Shown: positions 1 to 7,943 of the stretch, piece after piece
Layout: each line of letters opens with the position of its first letter
Position numbering within the stretch: position 1 is the stretch's first letter
Made by a program: the position numbers and the translations under genes
The notes under the pieces: model-generated
The model's input: the letters and a program-made list of their open reading frames with translations, nothing else
Databases searched by the model: none
What the model was told of the DNA's origin: nothing
From: Cyclobacteriaceae bacterium
GTDB taxonomy: Bacteria; Bacteroidota; Bacteroidia; Cytophagales; Cyclobacteriaceae
Assembly: GCA_016787565.1 (NCBI GenBank)
Contig: JAEUUG010000004.1
Span: 575,827-639,826, forward strand
Length of the DNA: 64,000 nt
Reading direction: 5' to 3'

Positions 1-717
1 TAAATCGGCACCCATACCGGCAACATCGCCCACATTGTCACCAACGTTATCAGCAATAGTTGCAGGGTTCAGCGGGTGATCTTCGGGAATACCGGCTTCA
101 ACTTTTCCCACCAGGTCAGCGCCTACGTCAGCGGCTTTGGTATAAATACCACCACCAACACGCGCAAATAAAGCTATGGATGAGGCACCAAAAGAAAATC
201 CTGTTATGATAGTTAAAACCTGATTTACATGAGCCTGTGTGTCAAATCCGAATAACTTAGAATAGACTATCAGTAAAAGACTTAAGCCTAAAACTCCAAG
301 ACCGACAACACCCATTCCCATTACGGATCCACCGGCAAAAGCTACCTCAAGTGCCTTTCCTAAACTCGTGCGGGCTGCATTGGTAGTGCGAACATTTGCC
401 TTGGTAGCAACACGCATTCCGATGAAACCTGCCAGCGCAGATGTAAACGCACCAATGACAAATGATACTGCCACTAAGGGAGATGATGTTTCGCTATTTG
501 CTGTAACGCCTAATAAAAGCGCAACGCACACAACGAATATTGCCAAAATGCGGTATTCGGCTTTAAGGAACGCCATTGCACCTTCGGCAATGTGTCCAGC
601 AATTTTTTTCATTTTGTCTGTTCCGGCATCCTGCTTGTTAACCCAGGCGCTCTTCCAGACCACAAAAAGGAGCCCCAACACTCCGAAAAGGGGTAATAGA
701 TAAAGAATGTTTTCCAT
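1..717 (-). CDS. hppA: Membrane-bound ion-translocating pyrophosphatase, N-terminal part (cut by window edge)
   Basis: Hydrolyses pyrophosphate and uses the energy to pump H+ or Na+ across the inner membrane. The first 239 residues are present and the reading frame runs off the left end of the window. It starts [12 protein letters not shown] at 717 and contains several hydrophobic helices. The visible family signature is [17 protein letters not shown] at the very edge, part of the acidic pyrophosphate-binding region. An earlier stretch, [21 protein letters not shown], also fits the family (20-residue core). The residues that decide potassium dependence and ion choice lie outside the window, so H+ versus Na+ cannot be called. 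It is preceded by a terminator at 748-779 and so is probably transcribed from its own promoter. Confidence 0.95.
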   Translation of the reverse strand, partial: MENILYLLPLFGVLGLLFVVWKSAWVNKQDAGTDKMKKIAGHIAEGAMAFLKAEYRILAIFVVCVALLLGVTANSETSSPLVAVSFVIGAFTSALAGFIGMRVATKANVRTTNAARTSLGKALEVAFAGGSVMGMGVVGLGVLGLSLLLIVYSKLFGFDTQAHVNQVLTIITGFSFGASSIALFARVGGGIYTKAADVGADLVGKVEAGIPEDHPLNPATIADNVGDNVGDVAGMGADL

Positions 718-747
718 GTTGATTTAGGTTTATATCGATTAAAGCCT

Positions 748-779
748 AAAAAAACCACCCCGAATCTCAGGATGGTTTC
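748..779 (-). terminator. Rho-independent terminator of the thioesterase operon
   Basis: On the minus strand an AAACCATCC arm pairs with GGGGTGGTTT across a short loop and is followed directly by a run of seven T. It lies between the end of the 861-1247 gene and the start of hppA, so it separates the two minus-strand transcription units. Confidence 0.7.
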
Positions 780-860
780 AAAAAGCTTCGCAAAGATATA
801 AGAAGTACGAAAACCCACAAAGGTTTGTATGGGTGTGATGATGGTAATGAGTATCGCTGA

Positions 861-1247
861 TTATAGCCCGAACATGGCTTTCAGGGCTAGCCAGAGTGTT
901 CTTTTTTTGGTGTCATCCAAATGCCTAAAATCTTCGGCTATAACTATCGGAATGCCTTCGAAGGATTGATGCTCGTACTTTTTTAGGTTTGAAATATCTA
1001 AACCGAAGGCTACTATTTTTTCAGGCGAATATGCATCCACCAACTTTCGGTCTGATAAGGCCGAATGGGTTACAATTTGTACCGATGCTAAACTGAGTTT
1101 TACGGAGCCGAGTATTTTACTCAAGAGTATAATTTCTTGCTCCGTAAGGGAAGACCATTTCCGGCTCAGCACCACCAATACTTTTGGTTGGAGTTGATAG
1201 ATTTCTTCCGGATACAAACTGTCTATAGTTGATGCTGGTTCGCTCAC
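861..1247 (-). CDS. Small protein of unknown function, possibly of the HolD/uracil-DNA-glycosylase-like fold
   Basis: A 128-residue soluble protein with no signal peptide. The pattern is a Pro/Leu-rich N-terminus, a KVLVVLS strand, a helix with LTEQEIILLSKILG, a KIVAFGLD strand, a GIPIVIAEDF strand and a C-terminal KKRTLWLALKAMFGL helix. This alternation of strands and helices resembles the small HolD-like proteins seen in Bacteroidota. That likeness is from memory and uncertain, and no catalytic motif is visible. Its start overlaps the end of the thioesterase gene by 4 bp (ATGA), so the two are translationally coupled. Confidence 0.6.
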   Translation of the reverse strand: MSEPASTIDSLYPEEIYQLQPKVLVVLSRKWSSLTEQEIILLSKILGSVKLSLASVQIVTHSALSDRKLVDAYSPEKIVAFGLDISNLKKYEHQSFEGIPIVIAEDFRHLDDTKKRTLWLALKAMFGL

Positions 1248-1768
1248 GCTTCTTTAATATCAAAGATTGACTTCAATTCATTTGCTTCCGAAGGTTTCAT
1301 GCGTCCTGAAAGAATGAGGCGTAATTGCCTTCTGCGAAGAGCTCCATGGTATTGCTCTTGTTCTTCTTCTGTTTCGGGTTCTACTTCCGGAACATCGATT
1401 GGTCGGCCACTTTGATCAACCGCTACAAAAGTGAAGTACGCACTATTGCTTTCTGTTTTTTTATTAGCCGGAATATCTTCAGCGTCAACATCAATTCGAA
1501 CCTCCATGGACGAATTGAATGCGCGCGTAACACGGGCACGGAGTGTTACCACATTACCGAGCTGGATAGGATGCTTAAAAGAAATGTTATCAACCGAAGC
1601 AGTCACCACAATTCGATTGGAATGCTTTTGTGCGGCTATGGCGGATACGATGTCCATCCAATGCATCAGCCGTCCGCCCATTAGGTTGTTGAGTGTGTTG
1701 GTGTCATTCGGCAACACCAACTCGGTCATGCTAATGAAGGATTCTCGGGGAAATTTTTTTCTTTTCAT
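1244..1768 (-). CDS. Acyl-CoA thioesterase, hotdog fold (YciA/BFIT type)
   Basis: Predicted to hydrolyse acyl-CoA thioesters in the cytoplasm. The 174-residue protein has the acyl-CoA hydrolase signature NTLNNLMGGRLMHWMD near residues 24-39, with the Asn and Asp expected at the active site. It also has the VTASVDNISFKHPIQLGNVV strand region and a SAYFTFVAVD strand. A charged, Glu-rich C-terminal tail of about 50 residues extends past the hotdog core. It is the first gene of a two-gene minus-strand operon, and its promoter must lie in the divergent region shared with the thr leader. Confidence 0.88.
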   Translation of the reverse strand: MKRKKFPRESFISMTELVLPNDTNTLNNLMGGRLMHWMDIVSAIAAQKHSNRIVVTASVDNISFKHPIQLGNVVTLRARVTRAFNSSMEVRIDVDAEDIPANKKTESNSAYFTFVAVDQSGRPIDVPEVEPETEEEQEQYHGALRRRQLRLILSGRMKPSEANELKSIFDIKEA

Positions 1769-1844
1769 TTTGATTTCAGGAAACAGCGGCAGATATTTTT
1801 ATCAACATTGACACTTGCCAACGATTGCAATCCACTACTAAGCG

Positions 1845-1877
1845 TTAGTTCGCACAAAAATCATAAAAATAATTTTG
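1845..1877 (+). promoter_or_regulatory. Candidate promoter of the threonine operon leader
   Basis: TAATTTTG at 1870-1877 is an exact match to the Bacteroidota -7 consensus TAnnTTTG. TTAG at 1845-1848, 21 bp upstream, is a near match to the -33 TTTG. Transcription would begin around 1883, upstream of the leader peptide start at 1919. The match is seen directly; activity is inferred. Confidence 0.5.
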
Positions 1878-1918
1878 CAAAGCACTACGCTATTTCATTA
1901 TTTCGAACATTAAGCCAC

Positions 1919-2023
1919 ATGCACAGTCTAGGAACTATAGCAATTCACAACAACTTCATTTCTGAAGGCGTATTGTCATGTGCTTCCGCTACAACTATTA
2001 CGTCTACCATTATTACGGGGTGA
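1919..2023 (+). CDS. thrL: Threonine operon leader peptide (Thr/Ile-rich)
   Basis: A 34-codon reading frame starts at ATG 1919 and stops at TGA 2021. It ends in T-T-I-T-S-T-I-I-T-G, giving five Thr and three Ile codons within nine residues, about 105 bp before thrA. Clusters of codons for the end product and its derivative isoleucine are the hallmark of thr leader peptides in other bacteria, where ribosome stalling controls read-through. A 6-bp hairpin (2014-2030) overlaps the stop codon and an imperfect hairpin spans 2055-2091. Neither has a U-tract directly behind it, so the termination step is not obvious. The early start codon is the least certain part. Confidence 0.6.
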   Translation: MHSLGTIAIHNNFISEGVLSCASATTITSTIITG

Positions 2024-2128
2024 TCCCGTATATACTTCCATATTCCCCAAAGCCGATTTGTGTCCTTCTCCAGGAGATGAGCACCCAAATCCAACATTTA
2101 ACCTTACTATTTAAACTGGCATTTTTTC

Positions 2129-4576
2129 ATGAAGATTTTAAAGTTCGGTGGTTCATCGGTGGCCACCCCTGCTCGGATACAGTCTGTTATTGAAATCGTT
2201 AAACCCTATCTCGAAAGTGATGTGGCTGTTGTTTTTTCGGCCTTTGGAGGTGTAACCGATATACTCATTCAAATCAGTTCACTGGCGCTACAGGGCGATC
2301 TCGAATACAAGAAAAAGCTTGAAGCCCTGGAAAAGCGACATCTTGAAGCGGTACGTGAATTGATTGACGTACAACAACAGAGTAGTATTCTGGCTCAGGT
2401 AAAAATAAAAATTAATGAGTTAGAAGATGTTTTACACGGTGTATACCTGGTAAAAGAACGCACACCACGAACACTCGATTATATCATGAGTTTCGGTGAG
2501 CGACTCTCCGCGTACATCATTGCAGAGGCATTTAATGCCAGTGGGGTTCATGCAGCGTACCTTGATGCACGCAGTGTTATTCGCACCGATAATAATTTCG
2601 GTTATGCAAAAGTTGATTTTGAAGCCACCCATAAATTGATAAGCGATCACTTCAAACATCATCAGGATTTACAAATTATCACCGGATTTATTGCTTCCGC
2701 AGAAAGCGGTGAAACAACAACCCTGGGTCGAAGCGGATCGGACTATACGGCTGCAATTTTTGCGGGTGCATTACACGCCAGCGATCTTGAAATCTGGACA
2801 GATGTTGATGGTATGATGACGGCCGATCCGCGCATGGTCAAGAAAGCCTTCACGGTTCCGCAGATGAGTTATGAAGAGGCTATGGAGCTCTCACACTTTG
2901 GCGCGAAAGTAATTTTTCCGGCAACCATGCAGCCGGCCATGATGAATAGGATTCCCATCTGGATTAAAAACACCTTCAACCCATCCTTTCCCGGAACGGT
3001 GATTCATGCCGAATCCGCCAACGGTAAATTGATCAAGGGAATATCGTCAATGAATAGTGTGAGTTTGCTCAACGTACAGGGAAGTGGTTTGCTCGGTGTG
3101 GTGGGTGTATCGATGCGGTTATTTGCAACACTTGCCCGTGAAAAAGTGAATGTGATATTAATCAGTCAGGCTTCATCTGAACACTCAATTTGTATCGCAG
3201 TTGATAGTCAGAATGCCAAACTTGCTAAAGCCTCCATTGAAAAGGAATTCCAAAATGAAATCCGCAACGAAGAAATTGATGAGGTTCATGTTGAAAATGA
3301 ATTGTCGATTGTAGCCGTAGTTGGGGATGGAATGAAGCACAGCCCAGGCACGAGCGGCCGCATGTTCTCTTCGTTAGGAAAGAACGGTGTTAATGTCGTA
3401 GCCATTGCCCAAGGATCCTCCGAACGCAACATTTCGGCAGTTGTTCGTCAGGCGGATGTGGCGAAAGCATTAAATGCGCTGCACGAGGCGTTCTTCCTGT
3501 CTGATCGGAAAGTGTTAAATGTTTTTTTGGTGGGTACCGGATTAATCGGAAAAGTACTCGTTAACATGATCGATGACCAATTCTCCAAGCTGGCCAAGGA
3601 GAATTTACTGGAAGTATATGTGGTGGGTATTGCCAACAGCAAGCACATGCTTTTTTCGGAAGATGGTCTGGTGCTGAAAACCTGTGTGGATACCATGAAG
3701 CGGGAAGGTGAACCTATGCAGATGAAAGCATTTGTTGAAAAAATGTTTTCACTGAATTTGCCCAACAGTGTGTTTGTGGATTGTACTTCGAGTGAGGAGG
3801 TGGCAGCGTACTACGAATCGATTTTGGCCGATAATATATCTATTGTTACACCGAACAAGAAGGCGAACTCTGGCTCTATTGAGCAGTATCACCGCATGAA
3901 GGAGACGGCCTTTAAGCGGGGTGTGAAGTTTCTATATGAAACTAATGTGGGTGCAGGCCTTCCGGTGATCAATACGATGAATGATTTGTTGCTGAGTGGT
4001 GATAAGGTTATTAGTATCGAAGCGGTATTGAGCGGAACATTGAATTTTATCTTCAGCTCCTTTACAGAAGGAAAAAAATTCAGCGAAGTGGTAAAGGAAG
4101 CGAAGGAGAAGGGCTATACAGAACCTGATCCGCGCGATGACCTGAGCGGCATGGACGTGGCGAGAAAAATGCTTATTCTTTCCCGCGAAACAGGATTATC
4201 GTTGGAACTAAAAGATATCAGTGTACAAAACCTTGTTCCGCTTGATTGCCAGGGCGACATCAGTGTTGCGCAGTTTTTCACGCAATTAGAGAAACATGAT
4301 GCCGCATTCGAAAAACTTCGAAAGGAGGCCGCCTCCAGAAATGAAAAACTCCGCTACAAAGCTGTGCTGCATGAAGGAAAGGTGAGTGTACAATTAGATA
4401 CAGTAAATGATCAGCATCCATTTTACTCCTTATCCGGTAGTGATAATATTATTCTTCTGACTACCGAGCGATACCACGAGCGACCGATGGTGATCCGCGG
4501 TCCGGGTGCTGGTGCTGCCGTTACGGCCGCGGGCGTTTTTGCAGACATAATTCGAATTGGTCATTATACAAAATAG
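2129..4576 (+). CDS. thrA: Bifunctional aspartate kinase / homoserine dehydrogenase I
   Basis: Catalyses the first and third steps from aspartate to threonine: phosphorylation of aspartate and NAD(P)H reduction of aspartate semialdehyde to homoserine. The 815 residues are the usual length for ThrA. The kinase domain starts with KILKFGGSSVATPARI and has LGRSGSDYTAAIFAGAL. Paired ACT domains follow at about 310-460 and bind the feedback inhibitor threonine. The dehydrogenase domain begins with the nucleotide-binding VFLVGTGLIGKVL near residue 465 and includes the ETNVGAGLPVI segment. It is first in thrABC and lies behind a Thr/Ile-rich leader. A run of six T directly precedes the ATG. Confidence 0.97.
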   Translation: MKILKFGGSSVATPARIQSVIEIVKPYLESDVAVVFSAFGGVTDILIQISSLALQGDLEYKKKLEALEKRHLEAVRELIDVQQQSSILAQVKIKINELEDVLHGVYLVKERTPRTLDYIMSFGERLSAYIIAEAFNASGVHAAYLDARSVIRTDNNFGYAKVDFEATHKLISDHFKHHQDLQIITGFIASAESGETTTLGRSGSDYTAAIFAGALHASDLEIWTDVDGMMTADPRMVKKAFTVPQMSYEEAMELSHFGAKVIFPATMQPAMMNRIPIWIKNTFNPSFPGTVIHAESANGKLIKGISSMNSVSLLNVQGSGLLGVVGVSMRLFATLAREKVNVILISQASSEHSICIAVDSQNAKLAKASIEKEFQNEIRNEEIDEVHVENELSIVAVVGDGMKHSPGTSGRMFSSLGKNGVNVVAIAQGSSERNISAVVRQADVAKALNALHEAFFLSDRKVLNVFLVGTGLIGKVLVNMIDDQFSKLAKENLLEVYVVGIANSKHMLFSEDGLVLKTCVDTMKREGEPMQMKAFVEKMFSLNLPNSVFVDCTSSEEVAAYYESILADNISIVTPNKKANSGSIEQYHRMKETAFKRGVKFLYETNVGAGLPVINTMNDLLLSGDKVISIEAVLSGTLNFIFSSFTEGKKFSEVVKEAKEKGYTEPDPRDDLSGMDVARKMLILSRETGLSLELKDISVQNLVPLDCQGDISVAQFFTQLEKHDAAFEKLRKEAASRNEKLRYKAVLHEGKVSVQLDTVNDQHPFYSLSGSDNIILLTTERYHERPMVIRGPGAGAAVTAAGVFADIIRIGHYTK

Positions 4577-4606
4577 TGCAGGCTAAGCATCGATAATCCT
4601 ATCAGC

Positions 4607-5536
4607 ATGAAATCAATTAAAGCATATGCACCTGCAACAGTCGCGAATGTTTCCTGCGGCTTTGACATTTTTGGATTTGCCGTTGAACACCCCGGTGATG
4701 AAGTAAAGCTTACCATGCGGAAAGAACCCGGGGTGGTTATTACAAAAATTGTTGGTGACGGGGGTCGGTTGCCAATGGCAACAGAAAAGAATACTTCAGG
4801 TGTTGCTGTTCAGGCTTTTCTCAAGGCTATCGACAGTACACAAGGTGTAGAGATTGAGCTATTCAAAAACCTTCCGTTGGGAAGTGGCATGGGTTCAAGC
4901 GCTGCCAGTTCGGTTGCTGCACTGGTGGCCATCAATCACTTGATGGGAGAGCCATTCAGTCAGAAAGAACTTCTTCCGTTTGCCATGGAGGCCGAACGAG
5001 TGGCGTGTGGATCTGCGCATGCAGATAATGTTGCACCATCGTTGCTGGGTGGATTTGTACTCATTCGAGGTTACGAACCACTGGATGTTGTGAGTATTCC
5101 GACACCCGCTGAATTGTACTGCGCATTGGTTCATCCACAAATGGAATTAAAAACCTCAGATTCGCGTCTGGTGCTGAAGCAGTCCATCAGCATAAAGGAC
5201 GCTGTAATACAATGGGGAAATATTGCGGGTCTTGTAGCAGGTTTAATGAAACCAGATTTTGGGTTGATTGGCCGGTCACTTCAGGATGTTGTTGCCGAGC
5301 CAATCCGTTCCGTACTCATCCCAGGTTTTGATGAACTAAAAGCAGCGGCTGTTCATGCGGGGGCGTTGGGGTGTGGTATATCCGGTTCAGGACCCACTAT
5401 CTTTTCGCTTTGCACGGAAAGAGCATTAGCCACTCGTGTGGGAAAAGTGATTCAGGAACAATTCGCTCGCTACAAACTGAATAGTGAAGTTTATATTTCA
5501 AAAATTAATCTGGAGGGTGCGAAGGTAATTGACTAG
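4607..5536 (+). CDS. thrB: Homoserine kinase
   Basis: Phosphorylates homoserine with ATP to O-phosphohomoserine. The 309-residue GHMP-family kinase has the ATP loop PLGSGMGSSAASSVAALVA near residues 86-104 and the C-terminal GCGISGSGPTIFSLC motif. The N-terminal KAYAPATVANVSCGFDIFGF is typical of the family. It begins 30 bp after thrA and precedes thrC by 35 bp, so the three genes form one operon. Confidence 0.96.
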   Translation: MKSIKAYAPATVANVSCGFDIFGFAVEHPGDEVKLTMRKEPGVVITKIVGDGGRLPMATEKNTSGVAVQAFLKAIDSTQGVEIELFKNLPLGSGMGSSAASSVAALVAINHLMGEPFSQKELLPFAMEAERVACGSAHADNVAPSLLGGFVLIRGYEPLDVVSIPTPAELYCALVHPQMELKTSDSRLVLKQSISIKDAVIQWGNIAGLVAGLMKPDFGLIGRSLQDVVAEPIRSVLIPGFDELKAAAVHAGALGCGISGSGPTIFSLCTERALATRVGKVIQEQFARYKLNSEVYISKINLEGAKVID

Positions 5537-5571
5537 TTCTTTTCCTTTACCCTGGCAAAATCTTTACCGTC

Positions 5572-6882
5572 ATGAAGTTTTACAGTACCAACAATAAAGA
5601 TCATAAGGTCAGCCTGCGCGAAGCCGTCATGCAGGGGCTTGCTCCCGATAACGGACTGTATATGCCGGAATCAATCCCGGTGTTGCCGACAACTTTTTTT
5701 GAAAGTATTCGCCAAAAAACATTTCCTGAAATTGCATTTGAAGTAGCGCATCATCTTTTAGGTGAGGATATCCCCGAACTGGAGTTAAAGCGGATTGTAT
5801 CGCACACCATTAAGTTTGAAGCCCCCCTTGTTGAAATTGAAAATGATTTATATGCATTGGAATTATTCCATGGTCCAACTATGGCCTTTAAGGATTTTGG
5901 CGCACGTTTCATGTCACAATTGTTGGGGTATTTTGCCAAGCAACAAGATCGTGATATTGTTATTCTGGTGGCCACTTCGGGCGATACCGGAAGTGCGGTA
6001 GCGAATGGATTTTTGGGTGTGGCGGGCACACAGGTAGTAGTATTGTATCCTTCCGGAAAAGTGAGTGAAGTGCAGGAAAAGCAGTTTACTACATTAAACC
6101 AAAATATTACGGCTCTCGAAATTGACGGGACATTTGATGATTGCCAGCGTCTTGTAAAGCAGGCATTTCTGGATGATGAACTTCGAAATTCTCTCTTTCT
6201 GACCTCAGCTAACTCGATCAATATTGCCCGTTTGATTCCGCAGTCGTTCTATTATTTTTGGGCATATGCCCAGTTGAAGAATAGGAGGCCGCTTGTGTTT
6301 TCAATCCCCAGTGGAAATTTTGGAAACCTTACAGGAGGATTGTTCGCGAAGCGCATGGGATTGCCGGTTGAGAAATTTATTGCCGCTACCAATTTAAACG
6401 ATATTGTTCCAGCGTATCTGCGTTCCCGTATTTTTGCTCCCCGACCGTCCATCACTACGATTAGTAATGCCATGGATGTTGGTAACCCCAGCAATTTTTC
6501 ACGAATGCTGGATTTATTTGCTAATGATATCGAAGCATTACAAAATGAATTGGTTGGGTACTCATTTTCTGATGATGAAACCCGTGAGGCGATGAAGGAA
6601 GTAAGTTTATCAACAGGCTACGTTATGGACCCTCACGGTGCTGTTGGGTATTTGGGATTAAAGCAATATTTACAAAAGCAGCGGAGAGATGTAGTGGGAG
6701 TTTTTCTGGAGACTGCCCATCCAGGTAAATTCATAAATGTAGTAGAGGAAACGCTGGAGAAAAAAATTCTTCTTCCGGCACCCCTTCAAAAGTTTATGGC
6801 AGGGAAAAAGTTAAGCATCCCCATGAGCGCAGACTTTTCGAATTTCAAATCGTATTTGCTACAAAGCTTGAAGGGTAATTAG
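5572..6882 (+). CDS. thrC: Threonine synthase
   Basis: PLP enzyme that converts O-phosphohomoserine to threonine, the last step of the pathway. The 436 residues match the bacterial class. The PLP lysine lies in HGPTMAFKDFGARFM near residue 107. The phosphate-binding stretch ATSGDTGSAVANGF follows, and SIPSGNFGNLTGG is the cofactor-contacting glycine loop. It is the last gene of thrABC and ends 14 bp from the convergent pcm gene. No clear terminator fits in that gap. Confidence 0.97.
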   Translation: MKFYSTNNKDHKVSLREAVMQGLAPDNGLYMPESIPVLPTTFFESIRQKTFPEIAFEVAHHLLGEDIPELELKRIVSHTIKFEAPLVEIENDLYALELFHGPTMAFKDFGARFMSQLLGYFAKQQDRDIVILVATSGDTGSAVANGFLGVAGTQVVVLYPSGKVSEVQEKQFTTLNQNITALEIDGTFDDCQRLVKQAFLDDELRNSLFLTSANSINIARLIPQSFYYFWAYAQLKNRRPLVFSIPSGNFGNLTGGLFAKRMGLPVEKFIAATNLNDIVPAYLRSRIFAPRPSITTISNAMDVGNPSNFSRMLDLFANDIEALQNELVGYSFSDDETREAMKEVSLSTGYVMDPHGAVGYLGLKQYLQKQRRDVVGVFLETAHPGKFINVVEETLEKKILLPAPLQKFMAGKKLSIPMSADFSNFKSYLLQSLKGN

Positions 6883-6896
6883 TCTTCACTATCCTG

Positions 6897-7547
6897 TTAA
6901 CCTTTCCATCCTTGTTCGCCGAGCAAGGGCACGAAGGCAAAGTAATCGAATTCTTCCCGGACCAATTTCCCATTCTTTTTACGGATACGAAGCATGAGCT
7001 GTTTTTCACGATCACCAACAGGGATAACGAGAATTCCACCTTCCGCCAATTGGTCTGTTAATGCAGCGGGCACAACCGGTGCTCCTGCTGTTACTATAAT
7101 TTTATCGAATGGTGCTTTTGCGGGGATGCCCTTTGATCCATCGCCATGCAGGAAGAAAGGTTTGTAGCCCATTTGGGGGAGAAACGTCCGCACAGTTTCA
7201 TAGAGCTTACGATTATATTCAATTGTGTAGAGTGTGGCGCCTAGTTCTAACAGTATGCAGGCCTGATAACCGGAGCCTGTTCCAATCTCGAGGACTTTAT
7301 CACCCGACTTAATTTCCAGTTTCTCAGTTTGGAATGCAACCGTGAAAGGTTGCGAAATGGTTTGGCCTTCTCCTATTGGAAAAGCTTTGTCCTCGTAGGC
7401 GTGATTTAGCAGCGCCTCATCGAAAAAAACGTGCCTGGGAACCTTTCCGATGGCAGCTAAAACTGCTTCATCTTTAATGCCTTTTTCGCGCAGTTTTTTT
7501 ACCAGTTTATTGCGTAATCCGCGTTGTTTATAGTTGTCTTCCAGCAT
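6897..7547 (-). CDS. pcm: Protein-L-isoaspartate O-methyltransferase
   Basis: Repairs isomerised aspartate residues in aged proteins by SAM-dependent methylation. The 216-residue protein has the SAM-binding motif KVLEIGTGSGYQACIL and the family signature GQTISQPFTVA upstream of it. The later ITAGAP-like segment reads KIIVTAGAPVVPAAL, followed by GGILVIPVG. The gene converges on thrC and has a 396-bp upstream gap. Confidence 0.94.
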   Translation of the reverse strand: MLEDNYKQRGLRNKLVKKLREKGIKDEAVLAAIGKVPRHVFFDEALLNHAYEDKAFPIGEGQTISQPFTVAFQTEKLEIKSGDKVLEIGTGSGYQACILLELGATLYTIEYNRKLYETVRTFLPQMGYKPFFLHGDGSKGIPAKAPFDKIIVTAGAPVVPAALTDQLAEGGILVIPVGDREKQLMLRIRKKNGKLVREEFDYFAFVPLLGEQGWKG

Positions 7548-7943
7548 GAATTATTAAATGCCTGTTAATCAACAGGAAAGCTTTTAGGTTTGTACTTAAT
7601 CGATTGATTTACAATTATTTAATAAAAAACACAATTCAAATCCTATTATGATATGTTACCTGAAAGATGAGTATTTTTGTCATCAATAGCCTCAATTATA
7701 GCGCTAAAAAAGCCATTTTTTCAGGCTCAAGAAAGTTTCAGTATTTCTTTAGGAAAATTGAAACTTATGCTCTTACTTTAAAGTTCTCTCCACACAGTGA
7801 AATAGCTTTTTGCCATAGCGTTCACATGTGAATACCTGCTCCAACAGTAGATGTGGGTCATACCACTATCTACTGACTGGGCAGGATATTATTTTTATAG
7901 CCCATTTAATCTGCCAATTTTTTTCTAGGTAAGTTTTTTTGGT
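7548..7943. other. 396-bp intergenic region with a strong unexplained hairpin
   Basis: No reading frame or RNA gene is recognisable. It contains a 6-bp hairpin CCTGTT/AACAGG at 7561-7576, probably in the pcm 5' untranslated region. A 12-bp palindrome TTCACATGTGAA lies at 7821-7832. A 12-bp stem with one bulge lies at 7845-7875 (CAGTAGATGTGG against CCACTATCTACTG). None is followed by a U-tract on either strand. Confidence 0.6.

Noticed and set aside
368..703. Plus-strand frame of 111 codons
   Set aside because: It is antisense to the pyrophosphatase gene, whose frame and motifs are clear, and the peptide has no recognisable features.
1325..1811. Two plus-strand frames of about 120 codons
   Set aside because: They are antisense shadows of the thioesterase gene.
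2055..2091. Hairpin as the thr attenuator terminator
   Set aside because: Several mismatches and no U-tract behind it, so I do not call it a terminator.
1978..2193. Tyr-rich frame running through the thr leader into thrA
   Set aside because: It overlaps the thrA start out of frame; the Thr/Ile cluster in the other frame is the meaningful one.
7821..7832. TTCACATGTGAA as a CRP/FNR site
   Set aside because: The half-sites are in the wrong orientation (TCACA-TGTGA order) with no spacer; a chance palindrome is as likely.
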